Origin: Variovorax sp. Root411
Lineage (GTDB): Bacteria > Pseudomonadota > Gammaproteobacteria > Burkholderiales > Burkholderiaceae_C
DNA length: 64,000 bases
Reading direction: 5' to 3'
NCBI RefSeq assembly: GCF_001425205.1
Contig: NZ_LMDW01000003.1
Location: forward strand, 109,301-173,300
Below the pieces are notes generated by a model. That model was not told the DNA's origin and did not search any database. It was given only the letters and a program-made list of their open reading frames with translations. This document shows, one piece after another, positions 11,134 to 20,585 of this stretch. The first letter of the stretch is position 1; each line of letters starts with the position of its first letter. Both the position numbers and the translations under genes were made by a program.

Positions 11134-12548
11134 GCGCGACCGTAGGTGTCTGCTAGGCGGACGATGTCGTCCTCGCCCAGATAGGCGCCACACTGCACTT
11201 CGATGAGGACTAGTTCTTCATTGCCGATATTGGTCAAGCGGTGTTTCTCTTTCATTGGGATGTAGCGGTATTGTCCAGGAAAGGTTTCATGTTCCACGTC
11301 GCCGATCTGCACGATGCCACGTCCCTTTACCACCACCCAGTGCTCGGCACGCTGGTGGTGGTATTGCAATGAAAGGGCTTCGCCGGGCTTGACGGTGATT
11401 CGTTTTACTTTATAGCCGTCCTCCTCTTTCAAGGAGGCGTAGGTTCCCCAAGGGCGATGAACCACGGACGGCAGATTTGCCACTTCATGCTTGCGGGCCT
11501 TCAGCACGTCGACGACCTGTTTCACTTTCTGTGCGCTGTTCTTGTGCAGCACCAGCAGGGCGTCCGGGGTATCGACGATCACGAGGTCGTGCACGCCGAT
11601 GGTGGCGACAACCTTCGAGCCATGGCTATCGACCTGGACGTGTGTGCCAGTGGTATCCAGCGCCACTACATCATCTGGCAACGTATTGCCGCTGGCATCC
11701 GGGGTCTGGGCGTTGGCGACCGCAGGCCACGAGCCTACATCGCTCCAGCCGAATTTGGCTGGTACTACGTGCACATTGGAGGCGTGCTCCATGACCGCGT
11801 AGTCTACGCTGATGTCCGGCTGCAGCCCGAATGCATGGAGATCGAAGTTGATGGCGCTGCCCGACGCCTTGGCGGTGGTCAGTGCATGCCGTGCAGCCCT
11901 GATGACGTCGGGCGCGTGCCGCTCAAATGCTCCAATGATGGCGTCAGCCGTGAAGCTGAACATGCCGCTGTTCCAGTAGTAGCGGCCGGTCGCCAAATAT
12001 TGCTGCGCGGTTTCGAGGTCCGGCTTTTCTACGAAGCGCCTGACGCTCTGGCTCGCGCGAGACACGTGTTCCACTTCGATATAGCCGAATCCTGTGTCGG
12101 GACTGGTGGGGCTCACGCCGAAAACCACAAGGTTGCCTTCTTGCGCGAGACGAAACGCCTCGCTCGCGCTTGCCACGAAGGCGGGTACATCCGGCACCAG
12201 ATGGTCCGCCGAGAGTACGAGCATCACCGTGTCGCTGCCAAACTGGCTCGCGCATTGCAATGCGGCAAGAGCAATGGCCGGCCCGGTATTGCGGCCCTTC
12301 GGTTCCAGGAGGTATGTCGTTGCTGGCGGATCGCTCATCTGAGCCAGTACATCCTTCGTGAGAAACAAGTGATCCTTATTGGTCACGATGAGCAATTCGC
12401 CGGTGCCGCAGGCTTGACCACGCTCGATAGCCTGCTGAAGCAGCGTGGAGTCGCCGATCTTCATGAACGGCTTGGGAAAGGCTTGGCGCGACGCAGGCCA
12501 GAGTCTGGAACCAGCGCCTCCCGAGAGCACCACTGAAAGCAGCCTCAT
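11130..12548 (-). CDS. manC: Mannose-1-phosphate guanylyltransferase / mannose-6-phosphate isomerase
   Basis: Bifunctional type II enzyme (ManC/WbpW/AlgA-like, 472 aa) making GDP-mannose. The N-terminal nucleotidyltransferase has LSGGAGSRLWPASRQAFPKP at about residues 8-27 and FVEKP further on. The C-terminal cupin has the isomerase-type QYHHQRAEHWVVVKG metal site. The ATG at 12548 aligns with the family start (MRLLSVVLSGG); the frame is open for 22 more codons upstream, without support. It is the first gene of the minus-strand operon, divergent from the GT2 gene at 12755. The phosphomannomutase needed to complete the pathway is not in this window. Confidence 0.95.
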   Translation of the reverse strand: MRLLSVVLSGGAGSRLWPASRQAFPKPFMKIGDSTLLQQAIERGQACGTGELLIVTNKDHLFLTKDVLAQMSDPPATTYLLEPKGRNTGPAIALAALQCASQFGSDTVMLVLSADHLVPDVPAFVASASEAFRLAQEGNLVVFGVSPTSPDTGFGYIEVEHVSRASQSVRRFVEKPDLETAQQYLATGRYYWNSGMFSFTADAIIGAFERHAPDVIRAARHALTTAKASGSAINFDLHAFGLQPDISVDYAVMEHASNVHVVPAKFGWSDVGSWPAVANAQTPDASGNTLPDDVVALDTTGTHVQVDSHGSKVVATIGVHDLVIVDTPDALLVLHKNSAQKVKQVVDVLKARKHEVANLPSVVHRPWGTYASLKEEDGYKVKRITVKPGEALSLQYHHQRAEHWVVVKGRGIVQIGDVEHETFPGQYRYIPMKEKHRLTNIGNEELVLIEVQCGAYLGEDDIVRLADTYGRA

Positions 12549-12754
12549 TGTTTTCCTTTTGCTTGTTGACTCGGGCAATTTTACGGGCAGCCCCTTCCCG
12601 GGCCGGCGCGGCACCCGGAGCGAAGAGCCGCCCCAGGCTCGCCAGAGGCGGTTGCGCAGATAATCGCCCCGCGGCGTCGGCTTCCGGCAACGCCGCCGCC
12701 CGTTCCTGCTCCCACCCCCAAGTTTCGTTCGACCCGTCCTCGGGTCCGCAATCT

Positions 12755-14617
12755 ATGCATGCTGTCTATCGTTTTTTGCTCGCCTTGGCTGCATTTGGCC
12801 GAGGTCCTGGACTGATGGGACGCATTCAGCGGGCATGGCGCATGTTCAAGAAGTCGGGGTGGCCGGGCATTCGCTGGGAGATGGGGCGCCGTATCGGCGG
12901 CTACAACAACTATTCGACCTGGGTGCGCCGCTATGACACGCTGACGCCCGAGTTGCGCGACCGCATCGCCCAGCGTGTGGCCGCCATGAAAGACCGGCCC
13001 CTGATCTCGGTCGTCATGCCCACCTACAACCCGAACCCCGGCTGGCTGCGCGAGGCCATCGAATCGGTGCGGGCGCAGATCTACCCGAACTGGGAACTCT
13101 GCATCGCCGACGACGCCTCTCCCTCGGCGGAGGTGCGCCAGATCCTCAAGACGTACAGCGAGAGCGATCCTCGAATCAAGGTCTTCTTCCGCCCCGAGAA
13201 CGGCCACATTTCGGCCGCATCCAACAGTGCGCTGGAACTGGTCTCGGGCCCCTGGGTCGCGCTGATGGACCACGACGACCTGCTGCCTGCCGACGCGCTT
13301 TTCTGGGTGGCTGATTGCATCGCGGCCCATCCCGGCGTGAAGCTGATCTATTCCGACGAGGACAAGGTCGACGAGGGCGGCCACCGGTTCGGCCCCTACT
13401 TCAAGTGCGACTGGAACGTGGACCTGTTCCGGTCCCAGAACATGTTCAGCCACCTCGGCGTGCTTTCGACCGAGCTCATGCGTTCGGTCGGCGGTTTCCG
13501 CGTCGGCATGGAAGGCTCACAGGATTGGGACCTCGTGCTGCGCTGCATGGAACGCGTCGAGCCCGGGCAGATCCGCCACATTCCGCGGGTGCTGTACCAC
13601 TGGCGCGTGCACAGCGAGAGCACGGCCCGTTCGATGAGCGCCAAGCCCTATGCGGCTATCGCGGGCGAGCGCGCGCTGAACGAGCACTTCGTGCGCACCG
13701 GTGTGCGCGCCACTGCCGAACACCTCGACTTCGGCTATCGGGTGCATTACGCCTTGCCCGATGTCTTACCCTTGGTTTCGGTGATCATCCCCACGCGCAA
13801 CGCCCTGAAACTGACGCGCCAGTGCGTGGAGTCGATCCTCGCGAAGACCAGCTATTCGAACTACGAAATCATCATCGTCGACAACGGCTCCGACGATCCG
13901 GACACGCTGGCCTGGTTCAAGCGCATTGCTTCGGAAAAACCGAATGTCCGCGTGCTGCGCGACGACCGCGACTTCAACTATTCGGCGCTCAACAACGGTG
14001 CGATCCCCGCAGCGAACGGCGAGATCCTCGCGCTGGTGAACAACGACATCGAGGTCATCACGCCCGACTGGCTGAGCGAGATGGTTTGCCTGGCCGTTCA
14101 GCCGGGTGTGGGGGCGGTGGGGGCCCGGCTCTGGTATCCGAACAGGACACTGCAGCACGCAGGCGTGATCCTCGGCATCGGCGGCATTGCCGCGCATGCG
14201 CATCGAGGCATGCCGGTCGGGCGTGAAGGTTATGGCGGCCGCGCCGCACTGATTCAATCGTTCTCCGCTGTCACGGCGGCCTGCCTCGTGATTCAGAAAC
14301 GGCACTACCTCGCCGTGGGCGGCCTCGATGAAGTGCATCTGAAGGAGTCCTTCAACGACATCGACTTCTGCCTGCGCCTGCGCGAAGCGGGCCTGCGCAA
14401 TGTCTGGACGCCGTATGCGGAACTCTTCCATTACGAGTCCGCGACCCGTTCGAAGAACATGTCCCCGAAGAGGGAGGCCCAGTTCCAGGAAGAGTCCGCC
14501 TACATGCTCCAGCGCTGGGGCGATCTCATCCAGAACGACCCCGCCTACAGCCCCAACCTCATGCTGGCCCGCGAAGATTTCAGCTACGCCTGGCCGCCCC
14601 GCCTGCCCCCGGTCTGA
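12755..14617 (+). CDS. Tandem-domain GT2 glycosyltransferase (620 aa)
   Basis: Two consecutive GT-A modules. The first begins at about residue 85 (ISVVMPTYNPNPGWL) and contains ADDASPS and LMDHDDLLPADAL, with the DxD-like DHDD. The second begins at about residue 335 (VSVIIPTRNALKLT), has IVDNGSDD and LVNNDIEVI, and ends with the acceptor-site motif FNDIDFCLRLREAG. The pattern is typical of O-antigen glycosyltransferases that add successive deoxyhexose residues. I chose the ATG at 12755 because the upstream in-frame sequence is Arg/Pro-rich and overlaps the manC promoter area; the Met 20 codons further in is an alternative. The stop overlaps the next gene's ATG by one base. Confidence 0.9.
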   Translation: MHAVYRFLLALAAFGRGPGLMGRIQRAWRMFKKSGWPGIRWEMGRRIGGYNNYSTWVRRYDTLTPELRDRIAQRVAAMKDRPLISVVMPTYNPNPGWLREAIESVRAQIYPNWELCIADDASPSAEVRQILKTYSESDPRIKVFFRPENGHISAASNSALELVSGPWVALMDHDDLLPADALFWVADCIAAHPGVKLIYSDEDKVDEGGHRFGPYFKCDWNVDLFRSQNMFSHLGVLSTELMRSVGGFRVGMEGSQDWDLVLRCMERVEPGQIRHIPRVLYHWRVHSESTARSMSAKPYAAIAGERALNEHFVRTGVRATAEHLDFGYRVHYALPDVLPLVSVIIPTRNALKLTRQCVESILAKTSYSNYEIIIVDNGSDDPDTLAWFKRIASEKPNVRVLRDDRDFNYSALNNGAIPAANGEILALVNNDIEVITPDWLSEMVCLAVQPGVGAVGARLWYPNRTLQHAGVILGIGGIAAHAHRGMPVGREGYGGRAALIQSFSAVTAACLVIQKRHYLAVGGLDEVHLKESFNDIDFCLRLREAGLRNVWTPYAELFHYESATRSKNMSPKREAQFQEESAYMLQRWGDLIQNDPAYSPNLMLAREDFSYAWPPRLPPV

Positions 14618-15600
14618 TGGCACTCGACGTTTCCGTCGCGCTGTGCACCCGCAATGGCGCGCGCTATCTCCCCGAGCAGATCCGCAGCATCTGCACGCAG
14701 ACGCCGTTGCCGCGGGAGATCGTGCTGTCCGACGACGGCTCGACCGACGACACCCTGGCCGTCGTACGCGACACCCTTGCGCAGTGCGGCGTGGCCGATC
14801 GGATCGAATTGCGCGTATTCAGCAACGTGCCGCCGCTGGGTGTCACGCGCAATTTCGAGCAGGCCGTGCGCGCCTGCAGCCATGACCTCATCGCCCTGTG
14901 CGACCAGGACGATGTCTGGCACACCGGCCGCCTCGCGCGCATGGTGGCGCAATTCGAGTCCCGTCCCGACCTGCTGCTGCTGCACACCGACGCGCGTCTC
15001 GTCGATGCTGAGCTGAAACCCCTGGGCTCCACGCTCTTCCACGCGCTGGAAGTGCAGCCCGTAGAACTGGAGGCCATCGCGCATGGCGAGGCCTTCGGTG
15101 TCCTGCTGCGGCGCAATCTCGTGACCGGCGCCACCACGATGTTCCGCAAGACCTTGCTCGAGGTCGCGCTGCCGTTCGCGCCCGAATGGGTGCACGACGA
15201 GTGGCTGGCTGCCGTGGCCGCGGCCATCGGCCGCATGGACGTGTTGCCCGAGCCGACCATCGACTACCGCCAGCACGCCAGCAACCAGATCGGCGCGCGG
15301 CGACTCACCTTGTCCGAGAAGATCGCCAAGGCATTTGCCGAGCGTGGCGACAAGCACGTGGCGCGTCTGCGCCGGGCCGAGGCGCTGCTGCAGCGCCTGC
15401 AGCAGCTCGGCACCGGGGTGCCGGCCCGTTACCTGGAGGCACAGCGTGACAAGGTTGCGCACCAGCGGTTCCGGGCCAAGCTTCCGCCAGCGCGTCCGCT
15501 GCGCCTTTTGCCGATCCTGATCGAGGCGGCGCGCGGCCGCTATGCGCGCTTTGGCCGCGGTGGGCACGCCATCGTGCAGGACTTGCTCGAACGCGGCTGA
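14617..15600 (+). CDS. GT2 glycosyltransferase
   Basis: A 327-residue GT-A enzyme, probably a rhamnosyltransferase of the RgpB/WbbL kind. The N terminus VSVALCTRNGARYLPEQIRS is the nucleotide-binding strand-turn, LSDDGSTDDT is the first acidic motif and LCDQDDVWH the DxD-type metal site. EWVHDEWLA near residue 190 is the usual catalytic-base region. It is coupled to the upstream tandem GT2 through a one-base stop/start overlap and is convergent with the next, minus-strand GT2. Its sugar specificity is inferred only from the locus. Confidence 0.9.
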   Translation: MALDVSVALCTRNGARYLPEQIRSICTQTPLPREIVLSDDGSTDDTLAVVRDTLAQCGVADRIELRVFSNVPPLGVTRNFEQAVRACSHDLIALCDQDDVWHTGRLARMVAQFESRPDLLLLHTDARLVDAELKPLGSTLFHALEVQPVELEAIAHGEAFGVLLRRNLVTGATTMFRKTLLEVALPFAPEWVHDEWLAAVAAAIGRMDVLPEPTIDYRQHASNQIGARRLTLSEKIAKAFAERGDKHVARLRRAEALLQRLQQLGTGVPARYLEAQRDKVAHQRFRAKLPPARPLRLLPILIEAARGRYARFGRGGHAIVQDLLERG

Positions 15601-15601
15601 C

Positions 15602-16348
15602 TCAACTGCGAAGCCGCCAGTACCGCCAGAACGCCCCCGACAGCCACACCTTCAGCAGGCTGGTCAGGTGCCAGTACAGGTACTTCTTGCTCCGGTGGCT
15701 TTCGCGTTGTGCGTCGTGTCGCGCCACCAGGTCTTCACCCACCTGCAGCTTCCAGCCGGCCAGCCGGGTGCGTGCGCAGATGTCGAAATCTTCTCCGTAC
15801 ATGAAGAAGCGCTCGTCGAAGCCACCGAGCTGCCGGTACGCCTCGCTGCGAAACAGCATGAAAAGCCCGGGAATCCACGCCGGCACGCTGGGCCGTACGT
15901 AGCCGGGCTTCTTGCGCCCGACGATCTCGAAGGGGGTGAGCAAGGCCCGGTGCGGCTCCGGCGTGTTCTTTCCCGGCTCCAGGATGCGCGGCGTCAGCAA
16001 TCCGGCGTCGGCCGCGGCTTGCGCCAGCAGCGGCGTCAGTACGTCGCTGTCGAAGCGGATGTCCGGGTTCAGCACCAGGAACCACGGTGTGCCACAGCGC
16101 TCGAAGGCCTGGTTGTGATTGGCGCCGAAGCCCTTGGGACTCGCGTTCCCGATCCGCTCCACCTCGAAGCCCCAGTCGCGGCCAGCGAGCACGTCGGGCT
16201 CGGGAATGTTCAATGTGAGCACGACCTTGGCAATGACGGCTCGGCTGTGCCGGTCCAACTGCTCGAGCAGCGGCAGCACCAGCGAGAGCTGGCCATGGCT
16301 CACGATTGAAATGGTGATCGGGGGGCGGGGGGAGGGAGGCGTGGGCAT
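15602..16348 (-). CDS. GT2 glycosyltransferase (WbbL/rhamnosyltransferase-like)
   Basis: A 248-residue GT-A enzyme with ITISIVSHGQ at the N terminus, a GFGANHNQAF helix, LVLNPDIRF as the metal-site segment and GGFDERFFMYGEDFDICARTR near residue 200. This is the ED-motif arrangement of dTDP-rhamnosyltransferase-like GT2 proteins. The short length and single domain suggest a linker or branching transferase rather than a polymerase. It starts 45 bases from the divergent initiating transferase gene, so the two probably share a promoter region. Donor and acceptor remain unknown. Confidence 0.9.
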   Translation of the reverse strand: MPTPPSPRPPITISIVSHGQLSLVLPLLEQLDRHSRAVIAKVVLTLNIPEPDVLAGRDWGFEVERIGNASPKGFGANHNQAFERCGTPWFLVLNPDIRFDSDVLTPLLAQAAADAGLLTPRILEPGKNTPEPHRALLTPFEIVGRKKPGYVRPSVPAWIPGLFMLFRSEAYRQLGGFDERFFMYGEDFDICARTRLAGWKLQVGEDLVARHDAQRESHRSKKYLYWHLTSLLKVWLSGAFWRYWRLRS

Positions 16349-16393
16349 GGTCTAATTTCGCTCGGGAATTCTAGGGTTCCCCAACCCCCACAC

Positions 16394-17491
16394 ATGATTG
16401 CTCTGATCGTCATCAGTTTCTTCGTCGCCGCTTTCGCGGTCCAGCTGTTCATGCGCCGCGCGCGCAGGCACGCCCGCCTCTATGGCGCCGACATGCCTCA
16501 GCGCTTCCACAAAGGCCATGTGCCGCGCCTGGGCGGTGCGGGCATCCTGCTGGGCATGGGCGTGGCATGGCTGGCGGCCGGCATCACCGGCACCGACCCG
16601 TTCAACGTGTCGTGGCCCGTCAAGACCTCGATGCTCACGTTGCTGTGCATCGCGCCGGCGGTGCTGGGCGGCATCGTCGAAGACGTCACCCAGAACGTCA
16701 AGGTGCGCTATCGGCTGGGGCTCACCATCGGCTCGGCGCTGCTCGTGTGCTGGCTGCTGGGGCTGGGCGTGGCACGCACCGGCTCCGAAACGGTCGACGG
16801 CTGGCTGGCGATGATTCCCTTCGCCACCGTGCTGTTCGCGGCCCTGGCCATCGGCGGCCTGCCGCATGCCTTCAACATCATCGACGGCTACAACGGGCTC
16901 GCGGGCACTGTCGCCGTGCTGGTGTGCCTGGCGATTTCCCACGTGGCGCTTCAGGTCGGCGACCGGCAGCTGGCGGCCATGGTGATCTGCCTGGTCGGCG
17001 CCACCTTCGGCTTCCTGGTCTGGAACTACCCGCGCGGCAAGATCTTCGCCGGCGACGGCGGCGCCTACGTCTGGGGCATGGTGATCGCCGTGGCCTGCGT
17101 GACGCTGGTGCAGCGCCACCGCGTGGTGTCGCCTTGGTTCCCGATGCTGCTGCTGATCTACCCGGTGTGGGAGACGCTGTTCTCCATCTACCGCAAGCTG
17201 GCGCGCGGCCAGTCGCCGGGCACGGCCGATGCGCTGCATTTCCACCAGCTGATCTTCCGCCGCATCGTGCGCGTGGCGTTCGCGGACGACGAGGCCCGGC
17301 AGCTGCTCGCACGCAACAACCGCACTTCGCCGTACCTCTGGATGTTTGCCGCGCTGTCGGTGGTGCCGGCCGTGCTGTTCTGGAACAACACCATCGTGCT
17401 GATGTTCTTCTGCCTGCTGTTCGTCACGACCTATGTGGGCGCGTACCTGATGATCGTGCGTTTCAAGGTGCCGCGCTGGCTGCGTCCGTGA
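16394..17491 (+). CDS. Undecaprenyl-phosphate sugar-1-phosphate transferase (WecA/WbpL-like)
   Basis: Polytopic transferase of the MraY/WecA family that loads the first sugar phosphate onto undecaprenyl phosphate, starting glycan assembly at the inner face of the membrane. PRLGGAGILLG near residue 44, GGIVEDVTQNV near 95 (variant of the DD motif), NIIDGYNGL near 161 and FAGDGGAYVWG near 217 are the family's catalytic loops, alternating with about ten hydrophobic helices. The later HFHQLIFRRI is the HxH-type loop. It is 365 residues, normal for WecA. The locus suggests it primes the rhamnan, as WbpL does in Pseudomonas. The substrate is not proven. Confidence 0.92.
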   Translation: MIALIVISFFVAAFAVQLFMRRARRHARLYGADMPQRFHKGHVPRLGGAGILLGMGVAWLAAGITGTDPFNVSWPVKTSMLTLLCIAPAVLGGIVEDVTQNVKVRYRLGLTIGSALLVCWLLGLGVARTGSETVDGWLAMIPFATVLFAALAIGGLPHAFNIIDGYNGLAGTVAVLVCLAISHVALQVGDRQLAAMVICLVGATFGFLVWNYPRGKIFAGDGGAYVWGMVIAVACVTLVQRHRVVSPWFPMLLLIYPVWETLFSIYRKLARGQSPGTADALHFHQLIFRRIVRVAFADDEARQLLARNNRTSPYLWMFAALSVVPAVLFWNNTIVLMFFCLLFVTTYVGAYLMIVRFKVPRWLRP

Positions 17492-17510
17492 ACCGGCACA
17501 CCCCCAGGCT

Positions 17511-17590
17511 TCGCGCACTTCGTGTCGCTGCGCCAACCCCCTTGCAGGGGGCAACACCGGTAGCCCGGCAAAGCCGGTTCCACGGTGTTC
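17511..17590. repeat. Dispersed GC-rich palindromic repeat, copy 1
   Basis: A compound palindrome downstream of the initiating transferase gene. CCCCCTTGCAGGGGG at 17537-17551 forms a hairpin, and AACACCG ... CGGTGTT encloses an inner CCGG-CAAAG-CCGG type stem at about 17553-17589. A related copy lies at 42552-42594 in the opposite orientation, sharing the CCCCCAGGCTTCGC and CAACACC segments. It may act as a transcription terminator, although no T-run follows. Confidence 0.6.
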
Positions 17591-17677
17591 CCGCGCAGTC
17601 AGTCGGCTGTCACCGCGATTGCGCGAGAATTTGAGCCTCACCTGATCGTCCACTGTTGCTTTGGAGCCTGACCGCCC

Positions 17678-18571
17678 ATGACCGACCCCGTCCTCAACAT
17701 CCCCCCCCGCGACAAGGCCGAGATCCTGGCCCAGGCGCTGCCGTACATCCGCAAGTTCCACGGCAAGACCATCGTCATCAAGTACGGCGGCAACGCCATG
17801 ACCGATCCGGCGCTGCAGGCCGACTTCGCGGAAGACGTGGTGCTGCTCAAGTTGGTCGGCATGAACCCGGTGGTGGTGCACGGCGGTGGCCCGCAGATCG
17901 AGGCGGCGCTCAACAAGCTCGGCAAGAAGGGCAGCTTCATCCAGGGCATGCGCGTCACCGACGCCGAGACCATGGAGGTCGTCGAATGGGTGCTGGCCGG
18001 CGAGGTGCAGCAGGACATCGTGGGCCTGATCAACCAGGCCGGCGGCAAGGCCGTGGGCCTCACCGGGCGCGACGGCGGCCTGATCCGCGCGCAGAAGCTC
18101 AAGCTGGCCGATCGCACCGATCCGAACCTGCACCATGACGTGGGGCAGGTCGGCGACATCGTCTCCATCGACCCCAGCGTGGTCAAGGCCCTCCAGGACG
18201 ACGCGTTTATCCCCGTGGTCAGCCCGATCGGCTTCGGCGAGGAGAACGAGAGCTACAACATCAACGCCGACGTCGTCGCCGGCAAGCTCGCCACCGTGCT
18301 CAAGGCCGAGAAGCTCATGCTGCTGACCAACACGCCCGGCGTGCTCGACAAGAACGGCAAGCTGCTCACCAACCTGAGCGCGCGAGAAATCGACGACTTG
18401 TTCGCCGACGGCACGATCTCGGGCGGCATGCTGCCCAAGATCGAAGGCGCGCTCGACGCGGCCAAGAGCGGCGTGAACGCGGTGCACATCATCGACGGCC
18501 GGGTGCCGCACGCGATGCTGCTGGAGATCCTGACCGACCAGGCTTATGGGACGATGATTCGGGCGCGCTGA
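17678..18571 (+). CDS. argB: Acetylglutamate kinase
   Basis: Phosphorylates N-acetyl-L-glutamate in arginine biosynthesis. Amino-acid-kinase motifs are clear: [11 protein letters not shown] at about residues 31-41 (phosphate-binding Lys and GG), [11 protein letters not shown] at about 64-74 (acetylglutamate site), [12 protein letters not shown] at about 195-206 and [13 protein letters not shown] near 214. At 297 residues it is full length. The N-terminal extension and internal spacing fit the arginine-sensitive hexameric type, but that is an inference. GGAG lies 11 bases before the ATG. In related genomes argB commonly sits next to slmA; here galE separates them. Confidence 0.97.
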   Translation: MTDPVLNIPPRDKAEILAQALPYIRKFHGKTIVIKYGGNAMTDPALQADFAEDVVLLKLVGMNPVVVHGGGPQIEAALNKLGKKGSFIQGMRVTDAETMEVVEWVLAGEVQQDIVGLINQAGGKAVGLTGRDGGLIRAQKLKLADRTDPNLHHDVGQVGDIVSIDPSVVKALQDDAFIPVVSPIGFGEENESYNINADVVAGKLATVLKAEKLMLLTNTPGVLDKNGKLLTNLSAREIDDLFADGTISGGMLPKIEGALDAAKSGVNAVHIIDGRVPHAMLLEILTDQAYGTMIRAR

Positions 18572-18590
18572 AAGTCAATTGCGAGACGTG

Positions 18591-19607
18591 CTAACGGTAC
18601 CCTTCCGGGTTGCGCTGCTGCCAGCGCCAGCTGTCGGCGCACATCTGATCGAGACTGCGGCGGGCGCGCCAGCCCAGCGTCGCCTGGGCAAGTGATGGAT
18701 CGCCCCAGTAGGCAGGGACGTCGCCCGGACGGCGCGGACCGATCTCGAAGGGCAGGGGGCGTCCACTTGCGCGTTCGAAGGCCCGCACTACTTCCAGCAC
18801 CGAGGCTCCCTGCCCGGTTCCCAGGTTGAGGGTAACGAGGCTCGATTGGATCTCCGCGTGCTTCAAGGCCGCGACGTGGCCCTCCGCCAAGTCCATCACA
18901 TGGACATAGTCACGCACTCCGGTGCCGTCCGGTGTCGGATAGTCGCCGCCGTGTATCTGCAATTTGTCGCGTTGCCCCACGGCGACCTGGCAGACGAAGG
19001 GCATCAGATTGTTCGGCTTGCCGTGAGGGTGTTCGCCAATCAATCCGCTTTCATGCGCGCCGACCGGATTGAAGTAGCGAAGCAGCGCGATGCGCCAGCC
19101 GGGCTGCGAGCGATAAAGGTCGACGAGCGCTTGTTCCACCATGAGCTTGGAGCGACCATAGGGGCTTGCCGGCCGCAGGGCGGCGTCTTCCGGGATCGGC
19201 GAGTGCTCCGGTTCACCGTAGACCGTGGCCGACGAGGAAAAGATCAGTGTGTTCACGCCGGCATCCCGCATCGCAGAAGCAAGCATCAGACTACCGCCCA
19301 CGTTGGTGTCGTAGTACGCCAGCGGGTCGGACACCGAGTCGCCCACTGCCTTGAGGCCTGCGAAATGGATCGCGGCCGCGAACGGCGTTTCGGCGAACAC
19401 ACGGGCAAGCAGCGCGGCGTCGCGCACGTCGCCTTGTATGAACTGGAGCGTGCTGCCGGTGATCTGGTGCAGCCGCTCCAGGACGCGCACGTCGCTGTTG
19501 CAGAGGTTGTCGAGAATCACGGGCACATAGCCGGCTGCAGCCAGCGCCACGCAGGTGTGGCTGCCGATGAAGCCGGCGCCGCCGGTGACCAGGATACGTT
19601 GGCTCAT
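18591..19607 (-). CDS. galE: UDP-glucose 4-epimerase
   Basis: Interconverts UDP-glucose and UDP-galactose (or the GlcNAc/GalNAc pair) for surface-glycan synthesis. VTGGAGFIGSH at residues 7-17 binds NAD. SSSATVYG at 124-131 supplies the catalytic Ser, and YGRSK at 150-154 supplies Tyr150 and Lys154. The C-terminal YWGDPSLAQATLGW is characteristic of GalE. At 338 residues it has standard length. It lies antisense between argB and slmA, 19 bases from the argB stop, and probably belongs functionally with the polysaccharide locus to its left. Confidence 0.95.
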   Translation of the reverse strand: MSQRILVTGGAGFIGSHTCVALAAAGYVPVILDNLCNSDVRVLERLHQITGSTLQFIQGDVRDAALLARVFAETPFAAAIHFAGLKAVGDSVSDPLAYYDTNVGGSLMLASAMRDAGVNTLIFSSSATVYGEPEHSPIPEDAALRPASPYGRSKLMVEQALVDLYRSQPGWRIALLRYFNPVGAHESGLIGEHPHGKPNNLMPFVCQVAVGQRDKLQIHGGDYPTPDGTGVRDYVHVMDLAEGHVAALKHAEIQSSLVTLNLGTGQGASVLEVVRAFERASGRPLPFEIGPRRPGDVPAYWGDPSLAQATLGWRARRSLDQMCADSWRWQQRNPEGYR

Positions 19608-19741
19608 GAAGTTCTATCGATTGCCAGGGAAAGTAGATTTTGAACGAGCTTTCGCGGGGCTGCCGGCGCGCTCAGACGGAGAAGGCGCGTGCTCACTGCC
19701 CTGTGCGAGAATCAATTGATTACATCTTTGCACGCGCTCCC

Positions 19742-20392
19742 ATGCAGAACGAAGAGACGACCAGTGCTTCCGGCGTAGAGACCTCCGCGGACGCGCTCAC
19801 CCCCCCGACGCGCAAGCGCCCCAAGCCGGGTGAGCGGCGCGTGCAGATCCTGCAGGCGCTCGCCGCCATGCTCGAGCAGCCCGGCGCCGAGCGGGTCACC
19901 ACCGCTGCGCTGGCCGCGCGGCTCGAAGTGAGCGAGGCGGCGCTTTACCGCCACTTCGCCAGCAAGGCCCAGATGTTCGAGGGCCTGATCGATTTCATCG
20001 AGCAGAGCGTCTTCACGCTGGTCAACCAGATCCTCGAGCGCGAGGGCGCCACGGGAGCCCAGCAGGCCGCAAAAATCCTCACGCTGCTCGTTCAGTTCGC
20101 CGAGCGCAACCCCGGCATGACGCGCGTCATGGTGGGCGACGCGCTGGTCTACGAGAACGAGCGCCTGCAGCAGCGCATGAACCAGTTCTTCGACAAGATC
20201 GAAGCCACGCTGCGCCAGGTGCTGCGCGGCGCCGCCGCGGCCGATGGTTCAGCCACGCCCAGCGTCGATGCGCAGGTGCGCGCCGCGGCACTCACGGCCT
20301 TCGTGGTCGGGCAGCTGCAGCGCTTTGCGCGCTCGGGCTTCCGCCGCGCGCCGTCCGAGCACCTCGAAGCCACGATCGCATTGATCGTTTGA
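19742..20392 (+). CDS. slmA: Nucleoid occlusion factor SlmA
   Basis: TetR-family DNA-binding protein that blocks FtsZ assembly over the nucleoid. The 216-residue frame from the ATG at 19742 contains GERRVQILQALAAMLEQPG followed by the HTH TTAALAARLEVSEAALYRHFASKAQMFEGLI, at about residues 38-85. This is the SlmA-type helix-turn-helix with its conserved ALYRHF. The remainder is the helical dimer and FtsZ-binding domain. The frame extends 34 codons upstream, but those codons read like intergenic sequence and lack an obvious ribosome binding site. SlmA is not ligand-regulated like other TetR proteins. Confidence 0.92.
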   Translation: MQNEETTSASGVETSADALTPPTRKRPKPGERRVQILQALAAMLEQPGAERVTTAALAARLEVSEAALYRHFASKAQMFEGLIDFIEQSVFTLVNQILEREGATGAQQAAKILTLLVQFAERNPGMTRVMVGDALVYENERLQQRMNQFFDKIEATLRQVLRGAAAADGSATPSVDAQVRAAALTAFVVGQLQRFARSGFRRAPSEHLEATIALIV

Positions 20393-20585
20393 TTCGTCCC
20401 TGTCGGGGCGATGGCTCATCGAACTGCGAGCCCGACAGTTTTGTGCCAGGGTACCCAGGTGACGGCGCGGCGCCGGGCATCGCGCTCGACTTGCTTTGTT
20501 GCGAAGCGTAGGATCAGTGCCCCCCCTTGCCGCCACGTCGCGGCGACAAGTCCGTGTTCGTGTGGCTTCTTGAACGGAGGTTCGT

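Noticed and set aside
16352..18511. Long minus-strand open frame opposite the WecA-like gene and argB
   Set aside because: Its translation is His/Asp/Gln/Val-rich with no family motif, and it mirrors two clear plus-strand genes. This is a typical antisense shadow in GC-rich DNA.
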